Positions 1-8,577 of a stretch of DNA of 64,000 nucleotides are shown piece by piece. Position numbers and translations under genes: made by a program. The DNA is from JAJYUU01 sp963822955 (GTDB lineage Bacteria; Actinomycetota; Actinomycetes; Streptosporangiales; Streptosporangiaceae). The notes under the pieces were generated by a model that was not told the DNA's origin, ran no database searches, and was given only the letters and a program-made list of their open reading frames with translations. Positions within the stretch are counted from its first letter, which is position 1; every line of letters begins with the position of its first letter. The DNA is taken from assembly GCA_963822955.1 (NCBI GenBank), contig CAWGJS010000002.1:248001-312000 (forward strand). Reading direction: 5' to 3'.

Positions 1-389
1 GCCCTGCACCATCGCTACGCTCCTCAGCCGGGTCAAGGCCGTATCGTCCGCCAGCGGCGGATGCTCTGTCGTGCTGCGAAGCACGGCGCCAGTCCAGGTC
101 TCGCATGGCACCGGGGCTAACGGGGCATCCATGGCACAGTCACTGTCACGCTCGTCAACGCGATGGTCTTCGCCAGGAAGCACGGCAGCTGCCCGGCAAG
201 TCCCGAGACCGCAACGCCGATCGGGGAGGTCGTCAGCGCCATCGGCAGTGGCCGGGTCTCGCTGTGACTACAGCCTCGTAGCGGGCGGGACGCTCCGGAC
301 AGGCGAACGCGGGCGGCCGCCGGGGATTCACGCCTCCGGCGGCCGGCCATCAGTGTTAACCGAGATAAGTCGCGAGCGCGGCTGCGAGC
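1..389. other. no supported gene
   Basis: Open frames here are short, overlap one another on both strands and resemble no family I know. I see no convincing ribosome binding site, terminator or repeat. It is probably decayed sequence in front of the sterol desaturase fragment. Confidence 0.4.
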
Positions 390-720
390 GCAGGATTCAG
401 CCATTACTGCCTATATCTGCGTCGGCACTCTCCAGCACGCCAATGTCCGCTGGACCTACGGCCCGCTCGGTCGGATGATTGTGAGCCCGGCCTACCACCG
501 GCTCCACCATGCGCCGGACATCCAGCGCGCGAACCTGGGCGTGGTCCTGACGATCTGGGACGCCCTGGCGGGTTGTGCTCAGTTCCCGGCCCGTCGCGGC
601 GCGGCCGGGCGTACTGGTCTCGACGGCCGGCCGGTCCCCGTCGAGCAGGACACCGGGTCGTCGGCTGCACTGCTGCTTCTCGCCGAGCAACTCATCGAGC
701 CATTCCACGCGCGACACTGA
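390..720 (+). pseudogene. sterol desaturase / fatty acid hydroxylase family, C-terminal fragment
   Basis: The frame ending at 720 reads like the last third of a fatty-acid-hydroxylase-superfamily membrane enzyme: an HANVRW segment, then SPAYHRLHHA with the histidine-rich diiron box HRLHH, then NLGVVLTIWD and a tail with GRPVPVEQ. Intact members are roughly 250-300 residues and have two earlier histidine boxes and several membrane helices; none of these is present upstream, and the similarity fades at about position 390. No start codon with a ribosome binding site precedes it. I call it a non-functional remnant. The family assignment rests on the histidine box and its surroundings. Confidence 0.6.
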
Positions 721-766
721 TACCGCGGTCGCGCGGTTCCCTCCGGGCCGCGGACAGGAGCACCCC

Positions 767-2848
767 ATGGATGCCAGGCATGCCCTCTTGTTTGAGCCGG
801 TCAGGATAGGCCCGAAGACGCTGCCGAACAGGTTCTACCAGGTTCCGCACGCGTCGGGGTTCGGCTCCGGCAAGCCGCGCACGCAGGCGGCGTTCCGGGC
901 CATCAAAGCCGAGGGCGGGTGGGGCGGCGTGTGCGTGGAGTACGCCCCGGTCTCACGGGACTCCGACGAGATCCCGGCGATCGGCGCAGATATCTGGGAC
1001 GATCGCGACGCCCAGGCGCTAGGGCTGTCCGCCGACGCGATCCATGCCCACGGGGCGCTGGCCGGGCTGGAGCTCTACCATGGCGGCGCTACCAGTCCCA
1101 ACGGCAGCTCACGGGCGGTCCGGCTAGCCCCGAGCCAGCTCACCTCGGAGGTCCAGTGGGGCGGCCTGGCTAAGGAGATGGATACCGGCGACATCGCCCG
1201 TATCCAGCGTGACTGGGTACGCGCCGCCCGGCGCGCCGCCGACGTCGGCTTCGACATTGTCTATGTCTATGGAGCGCACGGCTACCTGATGACCCAGTTT
1301 CTGTCCGCCGACATCAACCGCCGCACTGATGGCTACGGCGGCAGCCTGGGGAACCGGGGCCGGTTCTGGCTGGAGACGCTTGCCGCCGTGCGCGAAGCGG
1401 TCGGCGGCGACTGCGCGATCGCTACGAGGATCGCAGTGCATGGCGACTCCGGAGTGCCAGGGGCCACCGGGCTCCCCGGCATTCATATCGACGAGATGCT
1501 GACCCTGATCGGGCTGGCCGACGACCTCGTGGACCTGTGGGACGTGACCGTCGGAACCTGGCCGGAGGACTCCGGCACATCGCGGTACTACCCGGAGGGA
1601 CACGAGCGGCCCTGGGCGCACCGCGTCAGAGAAGCGACCGCCAAGCCTGTGGTCGCAGTTGGTCGCTATACCAGTCCCGACCTGATGGCTGAGGTGGTCC
1701 GCTCGGGCGCCGTCGACCTGATCGGCTCGGCCAGGCAGGCGATCGCCGACCCGTTCCTGCCGCGCAAGATCGCCGAGGGCAAGCTGCAGGACATTCGTGA
1801 GTGCACCGGGTCTAACGTCTGCATCCTCCGGGAGGAGACCTTCCGGCACGTCGGCTGCGTGCAGAACGCCACCGCTGGAGAGGAGTACCGCCGAGGCTGG
1901 CACCCTGAATCCTTCCCGGCCACGGCCAATCCAGGCCGATCCGTCCTTGTCGTTGGCGCCGGGCCGTCCGGCATGGAGTGCGCCGTCGTCCTCGGTAAGC
2001 GCGGCTTCAGTGCGGTGCACCTGGTGGAGGCCGAGCCAGAGATCGGGGGCAGGCTTCGATGGGCGAGGAGCCTGCCCACACTCGGCGACTGGGGCCGTAT
2101 CATCGACTGGCGCATGATCCAGCTCGCCGGACTGCGCGGCGTCGAGGTGATCACCGGGCGGCGGCTGACCGCGCCGGACATCCTCCAGTACGGCGCCGAC
2201 CTGGTCGTGATCGCCACTGGCTCGGCGTGGCGCGGGGACGGCGTTCAGCCTGAGCACCCTGACCCGATGCCGGGGGCCGATCCGGGCCTGCCCCATGTGC
2301 TGACGCCCGAACAGGTCTGCGCGGGCAAGAGGCCGCCCGGTTCCCGGGTTGTCGTGTACGACACCGACGGCTACTACGTTGCTCCTGGCGTGGCTGAGCT
2401 ACTTGCCGCCGATGGGTTCGCGGTGAGCCTGATCACCACGTTCAATGTTGTGTCGCCCGTCAGCGACGAGACCCTCGAGGGTCAGATGCTCCGCACCCAC
2501 CTGCACCGGGCCGGAGTACACGTACGCCATGCGACGACCATCACCGGGATTGGCCTCAAGTCGGTCACCGGCTATGACCGCTACGGCGAGCCCTGGTCCG
2601 CCGCCTGCGACGGAATCGTGCTCGTGACCCAGCAAGTCTCGGCCGACACCTTGTACCGCGAACTGGCCGGCGACGCGGTTGCTCTCAGCCGCTCCGGTAT
2701 CGAAGGGCTCTACCGCATCGGGGACGCGGTAGCGCCACGGATGATCTCAGAGGCGATTTTCGACGGGCACCGGCTTGCCCGTGAGATCGATGCGAAGGAC
2801 CCCACCCAGCCAGCCCCGTACCGGCGGGAACAATCCAGTCTCGCGTAG
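767..2848 (+). CDS. trimethylamine/dimethylamine dehydrogenase-like flavoprotein
   Basis: A 693-residue oxidoreductase of the old-yellow-enzyme/TMADH class. An N-terminal FMN TIM barrel (about 1-345) is followed by an iron-sulfur segment (about 346-375), then FAD/NAD-type domains starting with the dinucleotide fold VVGAGPSGME. The start ATG at 767 has AGGAG six bases upstream. Similarity to the TMADH subgroup is close (NRFYQVPH, KAEGGWGG, QNATAGEEYRRGWHPE). Two ligand positions are changed: the cysteine that binds FMN covalently in TMADH (PHC) is alanine here (PHA), and the cluster motif CIGCNVC reads CTGSNVC, so one of four expected 4Fe-4S cysteines is serine. Family knowledge suggests oxidative demethylation of an N-methyl compound, but substrate and cluster occupancy are open. 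Flanking genes are debris, so context gives no pathway. Confidence 0.85.
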   Translation: MDARHALLFEPVRIGPKTLPNRFYQVPHASGFGSGKPRTQAAFRAIKAEGGWGGVCVEYAPVSRDSDEIPAIGADIWDDRDAQALGLSADAIHAHGALAGLELYHGGATSPNGSSRAVRLAPSQLTSEVQWGGLAKEMDTGDIARIQRDWVRAARRAADVGFDIVYVYGAHGYLMTQFLSADINRRTDGYGGSLGNRGRFWLETLAAVREAVGGDCAIATRIAVHGDSGVPGATGLPGIHIDEMLTLIGLADDLVDLWDVTVGTWPEDSGTSRYYPEGHERPWAHRVREATAKPVVAVGRYTSPDLMAEVVRSGAVDLIGSARQAIADPFLPRKIAEGKLQDIRECTGSNVCILREETFRHVGCVQNATAGEEYRRGWHPESFPATANPGRSVLVVGAGPSGMECAVVLGKRGFSAVHLVEAEPEIGGRLRWARSLPTLGDWGRIIDWRMIQLAGLRGVEVITGRRLTAPDILQYGADLVVIATGSAWRGDGVQPEHPDPMPGADPGLPHVLTPEQVCAGKRPPGSRVVVYDTDGYYVAPGVAELLAADGFAVSLITTFNVVSPVSDETLEGQMLRTHLHRAGVHVRHATTITGIGLKSVTGYDRYGEPWSAACDGIVLVTQQVSADTLYRELAGDAVALSRSGIEGLYRIGDAVAPRMISEAIFDGHRLAREIDAKDPTQPAPYRREQSSLA

Positions 2849-2871
2849 CGGCGAATCTGGCCCAGGTTATG

Positions 2872-3218
2872 TCACCGGCCTCCAGCCGACTGTGATCCGG
2901 TGAGATGCGCCGACAGGAACTGTCCGGCTCTGTCCAGCGCAGCGCCCGCTTCGTCGAGGATCGGGTAATAGGCCTGGAAGACGTGGGGCACCCCAGGGGT
3001 GATGTCGAGGGTGACTTCGACGTCGGCGGCGGCGGCCTGTCGCGCGAGGCGAACGGCGTCGTCGAGGAGAACCTCGTGGGTTCCGGCCTGGATGATCAAG
3101 GGCGGCAGGCCGGACAGATTTGCAAATATGGGCTGATGAGGCCTAGACCGGCGTCTTGTCCCGACGTGTAGTCGGTGACTCGGGCTTGGAGGGCTTCTCG
3201 GCTGATCAGCGGGTCGCG
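2872..3218 (-). pseudogene. alpha/beta hydrolase (acetyl-esterase type), C-terminal remnant
   Basis: Reading leftward, DPLISREALQARVTDY, then a frame change near 3100, then LSGLPPLIIQAGTHEVLLDD and APHVFQ-like GVPHVFQ match the last third of lipase/esterases of the hormone-sensitive-lipase type, including the catalytic His region (PHVFQ). The catalytic Ser half and the oxyanion motif are absent. At its 5' side it runs directly into an MFS fragment, so the join is a deletion junction rather than a fused gene. Non-functional. Confidence 0.6.
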
Positions 3219-3379
3219 GTAGTGAAGTGCAGCGCGCGCTGCGCGGACGGCAGCGCGATGTTCATCACCGTGACATCGAGGACCACCATCAGCTGCGCCA
3301 AGCCGATCGCACCGAGGATGAGCCACATGCGCCGGTCCCAGGCGCTGCCGGCGGCGGTGGCACCAGACGTGAGGTCCAT
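3206..3379 (-). pseudogene. MFS drug transporter, N-terminal fragment
   Basis: From the ATG at 3379 the frame encodes about 50 residues with one membrane helix (WLILGAIGLAQLMVVLDVTVMNIALP). This is the typical first helix of DHA2-type (EmrB/QacA) exporters, including the D of motif D1. After ALHF the similarity stops and the hydrolase remnant begins. An intact member is around 500 residues with 14 helices, so only the start survives. Confidence 0.6.
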
Positions 3380-3492
3380 GGCGCGATCGTCAGGGGCTGG
3401 CAGGTGAAAACGCATCACCAGGATCCGGTGACCTCCGGTCGGGTGGTGCGCGGCCGGACCGTCTGGAAGCGCCGTGGGCTTGAGGCGGCCCC

Positions 3493-3838
3493 TCAACTGC
3501 TACGACCGTCAACGACGAGCTCCGGCACCGGAAACGGGGGCACCTTGCCGCCCAACACGAGCAGCACGTCAGTGATGGCAGTGCGGCACAGGTCGCCAAA
3601 TGCCTCCTGCGTGAAGGCGGCTGAGTGCGGCGTGATGAGGACGTTAGGATGCTGCAAGATCGGCGCGCTCGGCCGTGGCGGTTCCTGTTCGAGCACATCC
3701 AGGGCAGCCCCCGAAATCCATCCGGCGTAAAGCGCCGTGACCAGGGCGTCCTGGTCTATGACGGCACCGCGGCTGGCATTAATCAGGTAGCTATCCGGCC
3801 GCATCGTCGCGAGGGCCACAGCATCGATGAGCTGAGCG
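3493..3838 (-). pseudogene. D-2-hydroxyacid dehydrogenase, C-terminal fragment
   Basis: The frame carries the second half of the NAD-binding domain of the phosphoglycerate-dehydrogenase-like family: SYLINASRGAVID, AALDVLEQEPP and the catalytic-His segment NVLITPHSAAFTQEA. The substrate-binding half and the GxGxxG nucleotide motif are missing. Similarity ends near 3838, just before the GAF-ANTAR gene on the other strand. Remnant. Confidence 0.65.
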
Positions 3839-3930
3839 CGGTGACCGGAAGGCTTGCGGCCATTCGCCGGGCCGCCCCGCGCCTGGTCGTTTCGCGGTGT
3901 GGTGCGTGGTGGGTCCAGGATGGTGGGGTG

Positions 3931-4641
3931 GTGAGCGAGCGGGCGGTGAAGGTGTGGGCGTGGATCGCCGCCGCGCATCGGGGTGACGGGCCGGTGTCGG
4001 TGGCCGCGGTGTGTGTGGCGGCGGCGCGTCATCTGGGGGTTGACGGGGCGAGCGTGACGGTGGCGAGCGGGTTGCTGGTGGGTGAGCCGTTGTTTGCCTC
4101 GGATGAGCTGAGTGCGCTGCTGGAGGAGCTGCAGTTCACTGCCGGGGAGGGTCCGGGTGCCGGTGAGTTCTGGCGGGGGTCGCCGGTGCTGATCGCGGAT
4201 CTGGATCTGGCGGCGGCGCGGTGGCCGGGGTTCGTGCCGGAGGCGGTGGCGGCCGGCGCGCGGGCGATGTTCGTGCTGCCGTTGCAGGCCGGGGCTATCC
4301 GGGTGGGGGTGCTGTCGTTGTACCGGGCGGTGCCGGGGCCGCTGCCGGCCGGGGAGCTGGCCGATGTGCTGGTGTTTGCTGATGTTGCCCTGCAGCTGCT
4401 GCTGGATGCTGCCGCGGGGGTCAGCGGGTCACCGGCGTGCCGGCCGCTGGCGGGGCTGTCGGACCGGCGGGCGGTGGTGTACCAGGCGACCGGGATGATC
4501 TCGGTGCAGCTGGGCGTGGGCCTGGCGGAGGCGCTGGCGCGGCTGCGGGCGCACGCGTTCGCCTCCAGCGCCGCGCTGGGCGAGGTGGCGGCTGAGGTGG
4601 TGAGCCGCCGGCTGCGCTTTGATCCCGATGCCGGTGCCTGA
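3931..4641 (+). CDS. GAF-ANTAR regulatory protein
   Basis: A 236-residue protein with an N-terminal GAF-like sensor domain (about 10-150) and a C-terminal ANTAR-like helical bundle (about 165-225). ANTAR domains bind paired hairpins in nascent RNA and act as antiterminators; GAF domains bind small ligands. The ANTAR part is recognisable from AVVYQATGMISVQLGV followed by ALARLRAHAF. The start is taken at the GTG at 3931 because coding-like composition and similarity begin there. It is followed after 63 bases by a second GAF-ANTAR gene on the same strand, so the two probably act together. No nearby RNA target with the double-hairpin form was recognised. Confidence 0.75.
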   Translation: MSERAVKVWAWIAAAHRGDGPVSVAAVCVAAARHLGVDGASVTVASGLLVGEPLFASDELSALLEELQFTAGEGPGAGEFWRGSPVLIADLDLAAARWPGFVPEAVAAGARAMFVLPLQAGAIRVGVLSLYRAVPGPLPAGELADVLVFADVALQLLLDAAAGVSGSPACRPLAGLSDRRAVVYQATGMISVQLGVGLAEALARLRAHAFASSAALGEVAAEVVSRRLRFDPDAGA

Positions 4642-4704
4642 TCGGGCGCCGTGACGGCGGTGCCGGAGCGGTTCCTGGGGGGCGGCGCAGGGCGCTACGC
4701 TGGC

Positions 4705-5478
4705 ATGGTGGCAGCGATCGTGGACGAGCGCCTGGCGCAGACGTTCGTCGAGCTGGCCGACACGCTGGTCGGCGGTTTTGACCTGATGGAGTTCCTGCAC
4801 ATGCTGACCGAGCGGTGCGTGGAGCTGCTGGAGGTCGACGCGGCCGGGCTGCTGCTGGCCGACGCCCGCGGGACGCTGCAGCTGGTGGCTGCCTCCACCG
4901 AGCAGGCGCGGGTCGCCGAGCTGTTCCAGATCCAGAACGACGAGGGCCCCTGCCTGGACAGTTACCGCACCGGGCAGCCCGTCATCGTCGCCGACATCAC
5001 CGCCAGCCACGCCGTGGCCCGGTGGCCGCGGTTCGCCGCGGCCGCCGCCGAGATGGGCTTCGCCGCGGTGCATGCCATCCCGATGCGGCTGCGCGATCAG
5101 GTCATCGGCACCCTCAACCTGTTCGGCACCGCGCCCGACGGCCTGGACCCGGCGGTCGCGCGGGCAGCCCGCGCGCTGGTCGATGTGGCCACCATCGGGA
5201 TCCTGCAGGAACGCGCCACCCGCGAGCACGAGCTGGTCGCCGGGCAGCTGCAGGTAGCCCTGAACAGCCGGGTGATCATCGAGCAGGCCAAGGGCATCCT
5301 CGCCGAGCGGATGCGGGTCACCCCCGACCAGGCATTCATCGTGCTGCGGGCCTACTCCCGCACCAACAACTACCCGCTCACCCAGCTGGCCGCCGACGTC
5401 ACCAGCGGCACCGCGGACATGCTCGCCGGCACCCCCGCCACAACCCGGCCCCGCGGCAACCGCCCGGTCCGAGGCTGA
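4705..5478 (+). CDS. GAF-ANTAR regulatory protein
   Basis: A 257-residue protein: GAF domain (about 20-160; DAAGLLLAD, NDEGPCLDSYRTG, GTLNLFG) and ANTAR domain (about 180-240; VIIEQAKGILAERMRV, AFIVLRAYSR). The GPCLDSYRTG and QAKGILAER signatures are typical of actinobacterial GAF-ANTAR antiterminators. I prefer the ATG at 4705 over the in-frame GTG at 4651: TACGCT eight bases before the ATG resembles a -10 box, suggesting a leaderless transcript, and no ribosome binding site is visible. It forms a pair with the GAF-ANTAR gene just upstream. Confidence 0.85.
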   Translation: MVAAIVDERLAQTFVELADTLVGGFDLMEFLHMLTERCVELLEVDAAGLLLADARGTLQLVAASTEQARVAELFQIQNDEGPCLDSYRTGQPVIVADITASHAVARWPRFAAAAAEMGFAAVHAIPMRLRDQVIGTLNLFGTAPDGLDPAVARAARALVDVATIGILQERATREHELVAGQLQVALNSRVIIEQAKGILAERMRVTPDQAFIVLRAYSRTNNYPLTQLAADVTSGTADMLAGTPATTRPRGNRPVRG

Positions 5479-5569
5479 GCATCCCCCCAGCGTGACCCCG
5501 CACCTGACCCCGGGTGCGCACCGCCCGGTGCCGCACGCCCCTGGCTCCGGCGAACAGGGCGCCACCGGC

Positions 5570-5758
5570 TCAGGCCGAGGCCCGGCATGAGACCTTCGGG
5601 TTCACGCCGGCAAAGTTAAGCGGGCCCGCGGCAACGGTCACCACGATCGTGCTGGCCTTGGCGCAGCCTGGGCCTGAGCTGTCAAAGTAGTGGCGCTGGC
5701 CGGCGGCGACTGCGCCGATGATGAGCCAGATGACTATCAGGATGGTTCCGATACGCAT
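5570..5758 (-). CDS. small single-pass membrane protein
   Basis: A 62-residue protein starting with a helix (RIGTILIVIWLIIGAVAAGQ) followed by a polar domain with two cysteines (GPGCAKAS and KVSCRAS). The ATG at 5758 has GGAGG five bases upstream, a strong reason for this start. The pattern is that of short actinobacterial membrane proteins of unknown role. The two cysteines may pair outside the cell (inference). Confidence 0.65.
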   Translation of the reverse strand: MRIGTILIVIWLIIGAVAAGQRHYFDSSGPGCAKASTIVVTVAAGPLNFAGVNPKVSCRASA

Positions 5759-6068
5759 TGCGTCCTCCGATGGTTGCGGGGGTGAGGGGCGGTGACCTGG
5801 TCGGTGCGACAACGGGCTGAGCCGGACCTGCCAGAGGGCGCCGCGTTTCCCTCAGTGCCGTGTCGCCGGTGTCCAGCCCAAGGACTGCGCCACCAGAGCA
5901 GGCGTGTGCAGCCCTACCGGTCGGCGAGCACAGGTGAAGGTAGGTCGTCTCTGTGTTGCCAGACCCAGCTGGCCTGGCCGTGTCGGCGCCTCCGCAAGAT
6001 CACAGCGGTGACTGGTGGTGTAGTCAAGCCGCAAGCGGCCCGTCGGCGCTGGTTGTACGGCTGCCAGG
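5759..6068. other. intergenic, no supported gene
   Basis: Short open frames on both strands lack ribosome binding sites and family resemblance. Nothing specific recognised. Confidence 0.4.
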
Positions 6069-6242
6069 TCAGTGCGTGACCGCGTCCGTGGCTTTGTCTG
6101 CGGCCTGCTTAGCGTCGCCCGTGACCTTTTCGGCGCTTCCCTTAGTCCTGATCCGGCGGTTTCCGGTCACGCGGCCGGCGCTTTTCCTGGCCTCTCCTTT
6201 GGCGGTCTGGGCCTTGTGCCTGATCTTCTTGATGATGCTCAC
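6069..6242 (-). CDS. CsbD family stress protein
   Basis: A 57-residue, very hydrophilic protein (IIKKIRHKAQTAKGE, then AGRVTGNRRIRTKG and AEKVTGDAKQAADK). It matches the CsbD family of small general-stress proteins with repeated K/G/A helices. The start is the GTG at 6242, with a purine-rich AAAGGCGAAG upstream. A GC-rich inverted repeat (GCCCGCC, six-base loop, GGCGGGC, 6271-6290) lies upstream and may end transcription coming from the right. Its role in the cell is unknown even for well-studied members. Confidence 0.75.
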   Translation of the reverse strand: MSIIKKIRHKAQTAKGEARKSAGRVTGNRRIRTKGSAEKVTGDAKQAADKATDAVTH

Positions 6243-6632
6243 GGCGCTTCGCCTTTCACAGTGGGATTGCGCCCGCCCTTCTTGGCGGGCGGGCAATGGA
6301 TCGATGACGGCCTGGGGACAGTGTCGTCGCAACCGGATTATCACGCTGGCACGTAATCCTGACTATCGGCGGCGCGATGACGCCCACACCGACTCCTCAG
6401 TCAGTCCGCTAGGTAGAGGTCCGCGGTAATGGGTCACGCTGGATGTCGCGCGATAAGAGAGAGCCCGTGCCGTAGAGCATCGCTGGCCCGGGGTCCGCGT
6501 AGCAGAAAATAAAAACCGGGCCCTCGCTGATGCGATCGCTAAATTACGCGGGCGCACTTACCTGGGTCCGGAGCTTTGCCTTTTACTGTAACGCTTTCCC
6601 GGCTGCTGTGCAAAGCGCTCCGGAGCCGAAAA

Positions 6633-7529
6633 TCACTGCCGGCCACCGACGGCACCGGGGCCGGCGCGCATCCGCAGGGCGACCAACAGGAGCGCGGAGT
6701 GGAACACGCCGATGCCGATGAACATCAGGTACCGGCTTTCCGAGCTGCATCTGGCGAGACGGGCTGGCAGCGCGCGGCACGGCCGAGCGACGGCAAGCTG
6801 TGCGCGGCCACGTCCGAGCCCGCAGTGCACGCCTGTTCCCTGCCCGGAATCAGCCAGCTGGCCGCTAGCAGGGCCGCCAGGCTGACCGCGATGAGCGGAA
6901 TTATCATCGCGCGGCGCAGCAACCGCGGCAGGCGGTCCGGCGCCCGCTCGGTCGCTGGTATTGCCTCGTGCCGGGTCAGCATGGTGAAGAACGCGAACCG
7001 CACGCCGAGGCGGGGATCCTCCGCCACGAGTGCCCGCTCGATCCCGTCTAGGGCGCGCTGTCGGCAGCCAGGGAGGCTCAACACGGCTCTCCTGTACGGC
7101 CAGCGCGCGCGCTACATGCCGTTGCCACCGCGCCGGCGATGCTCGTCTTCGGTGTGCTGCCGGCCTGGATGATGTCTGTCGGCGTGCATGGGTCACCTTC
7201 CGGCGGGATTGCCACCATGATGTGCCGCTCCACTCGGGGAGCCCAAGGATGGCGCTGTGCTCGCGCGCCAGGCTGCCAGATGGCCGCCGCATGGCGTGGC
7301 GTTCCTCCTGCGTGGTTCCGCCCCAAATGCCGGCCTGCCCGGTGGCCAGGGCGTAGGACAGGCCCGCGGCCCGCACGGCGCACCGAAAGCACACGGCCTT
7401 GGCGGCAAGAACCTGTGCCAGCGCCTGGCCGGCCGCGGTGATCGGAAAGAAAAGCTCGGGATCTTCACCCCGGCAGGCGCCTCGCGGCATCCAGCCTGCG
7501 GAGCGGCCGATGAACTCTGATGTCGGCAT
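6633..7529 (-). CDS. WhiB-like protein with a missing cysteine and an abnormal tail
   Basis: The first 90 or so residues (from ATG at 7529, to about 7260) are a Wbl domain: GACRGEDPELFFP, then AVCFRCAVRAAGLSYAL, then the G-I/V-W-G-G turn (GIWGGTTQEER) and basic residues. Wbl proteins are iron-sulfur regulators that contact sigma factor. They need four cysteines; here three remain, and the fourth (usual A-x-C-L-x-Y-A-L) is glycine. After residue 90 the frame stays open for another 200 residues with low-complexity R/A/G composition and overlaps the DUF3040 gene, so the true protein probably ends early or the stop has been lost. Treat the domain as certain and the length as doubtful. Confidence 0.6.
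   Translation of the reverse strand: MPTSEFIGRSAGWMPRGACRGEDPELFFPITAAGQALAQVLAAKAVCFRCAVRAAGLSYALATGQAGIWGGTTQEERHAMRRPSGSLAREHSAILGLPEWSGTSWWQSRRKVTHARRQTSSRPAAHRRRASPARWQRHVARALAVQESRVEPPWLPTARPRRDRAGTRGGGSPPRRAVRVLHHADPARGNTSDRAGAGPPAAVAAPRDDNSAHRGQPGGPASGQLADSGQGTGVHCGLGRGRAQLAVARPCRALPARLARCSSESRYLMFIGIGVFHSALLLVALRMRAGPGAVGGRQ
6725..7084 (-). CDS. DUF3040 membrane protein
   Basis: A 119-residue protein whose start is the usual DUF3040 pattern: LDGIERALVAEDPRLGVRF, then a basic stretch and one membrane helix (MIIPLIAVSLAALLAASWLI). Many DUF3040 proteins have two helices; this one has one clear helix and a longer, cysteine-containing tail. Function is unknown for the family, which is confined to Actinomycetota. 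The reading frame of the WhiB-like ORF upstream runs through this gene in another frame, and only one of the two can be right here; the DUF3040 frame has the family match. Confidence 0.65.
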   Translation of the reverse strand: MLSLPGCRQRALDGIERALVAEDPRLGVRFAFFTMLTRHEAIPATERAPDRLPRLLRRAMIIPLIAVSLAALLAASWLIPGREQACTAGSDVAAHSLPSLGRAARCQPVSPDAARKAGT

Positions 7530-7849
7530 GACAACTCTTTCGGGGTGTGCGCCAGGCGCGAGGACGGGAGCCGCGGCAGGCAGCGCTGCCGCTGTTGAGA
7601 TCGGCACCGGCCGTGGGCCGGTGTGCTGGCTGGAAGCCGGACTGGTCGCTATGTCAGGCAGCACGCCGGAACCGGTCATTCGTGTCTTCCCGGCGCGGAG
7701 CGGGGAAGGCCCGGGCACTGGCAGGTCGCGGGGTAATAGCCGGGCGGGAGCATCGGACTGCAAGCCGCCCGTCCACTGGGTGGATGGCAGCCGCAGCGGA
7801 GTCGGACGCGTTAGCTGTCGCATCAGACGCGGTGGGGTCCGCAGTCACG

Positions 7850-7963
7850 TCAGGGCCGGGCGAGCTCGCTGGGGCGCCGGGGGCGGGCGAGTCTGACTGT
7901 GCGCCGGCCACCCCCCACGATCAGCGCGGCGACCAGGATGACGAGCCCGAGAACGATGATCAT
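7850..7963 (-). CDS. short one-helix membrane peptide
   Basis: An ATG at 7963 with CGGAG about six bases upstream opens a 37-residue frame: a hydrophobic N-terminal helix (MIIVLGLVILVAALIVGG) followed by an arginine-rich tail. Similar tiny one-helix proteins sit near GlsB genes in actinomycetes. It could be a remnant: a one-base change in the run of six G residues after the helix would join it to a longer Ala/Ser/Asp-rich frame on the same strand. Confidence 0.35.
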   Translation of the reverse strand: MIIVLGLVILVAALIVGGGRRTVRLARPRRPSELARP

Positions 7964-8113
7964 GACTGCTCCGAACGACGTTACACGGTGACGGTCCGCG
8001 GAGGGCGCCGCCGGGCCACCAGGAGGCCGCGACTGACTGCATGTTCCTGTTATCCCGGGGCGGGACGCCGCCCGGGGGGCAGCCCGAGAGCCGGAGCGCC
8101 CCCCTGGCGGCTG

Positions 8114-8404
8114 TTAGCGGTGCGCGAACCAGCTGCGGCGGCTGGACGACTTGCCGCTGACGAGGTGGTAGGCGAGCAGCAGGATGGCCGCGCCGGCGAC
8201 GGCGGTGAGCCAGGTGGACAGATTGAAGAATCCGTGCATGCTGTGGATGTGGAACAGCTTCGTGGCGAGCCAGCCGCCGAGCAGTGCGCCGACGATACCG
8301 ATGACGCAGGTCAGGATGAGGCCCTGCTGTCGGCGGCCGGGGATCAGCATATTGGCGATCAGGCCCGCGACCAGGCCTAAGACGATCCAGGCGATGATGC
8401 TCAT
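8114..8404 (-). CDS. GlsB/YeaQ/YmgE family membrane protein
   Basis: A 96-residue protein with three predicted membrane helices (IIAWIVLGLVAGLIANMLIP, ILTCVIGIVGALLGGWLA, WLTAVAGAAILLLAYHLV). It is a transglycosylase-associated/GlsB family member, linked to general and envelope stress. It is one of four paralogues in this window; the others are at 11102, 11950 and 30060 on the plus strand. It stands alone here, with no LapA partner. Confidence 0.85.
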   Translation of the reverse strand: MSIIAWIVLGLVAGLIANMLIPGRRQQGLILTCVIGIVGALLGGWLATKLFHIHSMHGFFNLSTWLTAVAGAAILLLAYHLVSGKSSSRRSWFAHR

Positions 8405-8577
8405 GACTGACTCCTTAGCCAGCTGATTAGGTGGGGGTAGGCGCGATATCTCGCGGCCGTTCGGCCGTGGCGTCTTGCCCGGCGGTCGGGGGCACAGATA
8501 GAAAAACTCCGGGCCCCCAGTGCGCGTCCGCTAATGGCGCGGATGCAGCTACCGAGGTCCGGAGCAACACAGCCAGG

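Noticed and set aside
1124..2296. 390-residue minus-strand frame
   Set aside because: Shadow of the TMADH-like gene; the plus strand shows continuous conserved domains over the same bases.
4429..5565. 378-residue minus-strand frame opposite the GAF-ANTAR genes
   Set aside because: Gly/His/Arg-rich low-complexity translation that exactly mirrors the codon bias of the plus-strand genes; no family resemblance.
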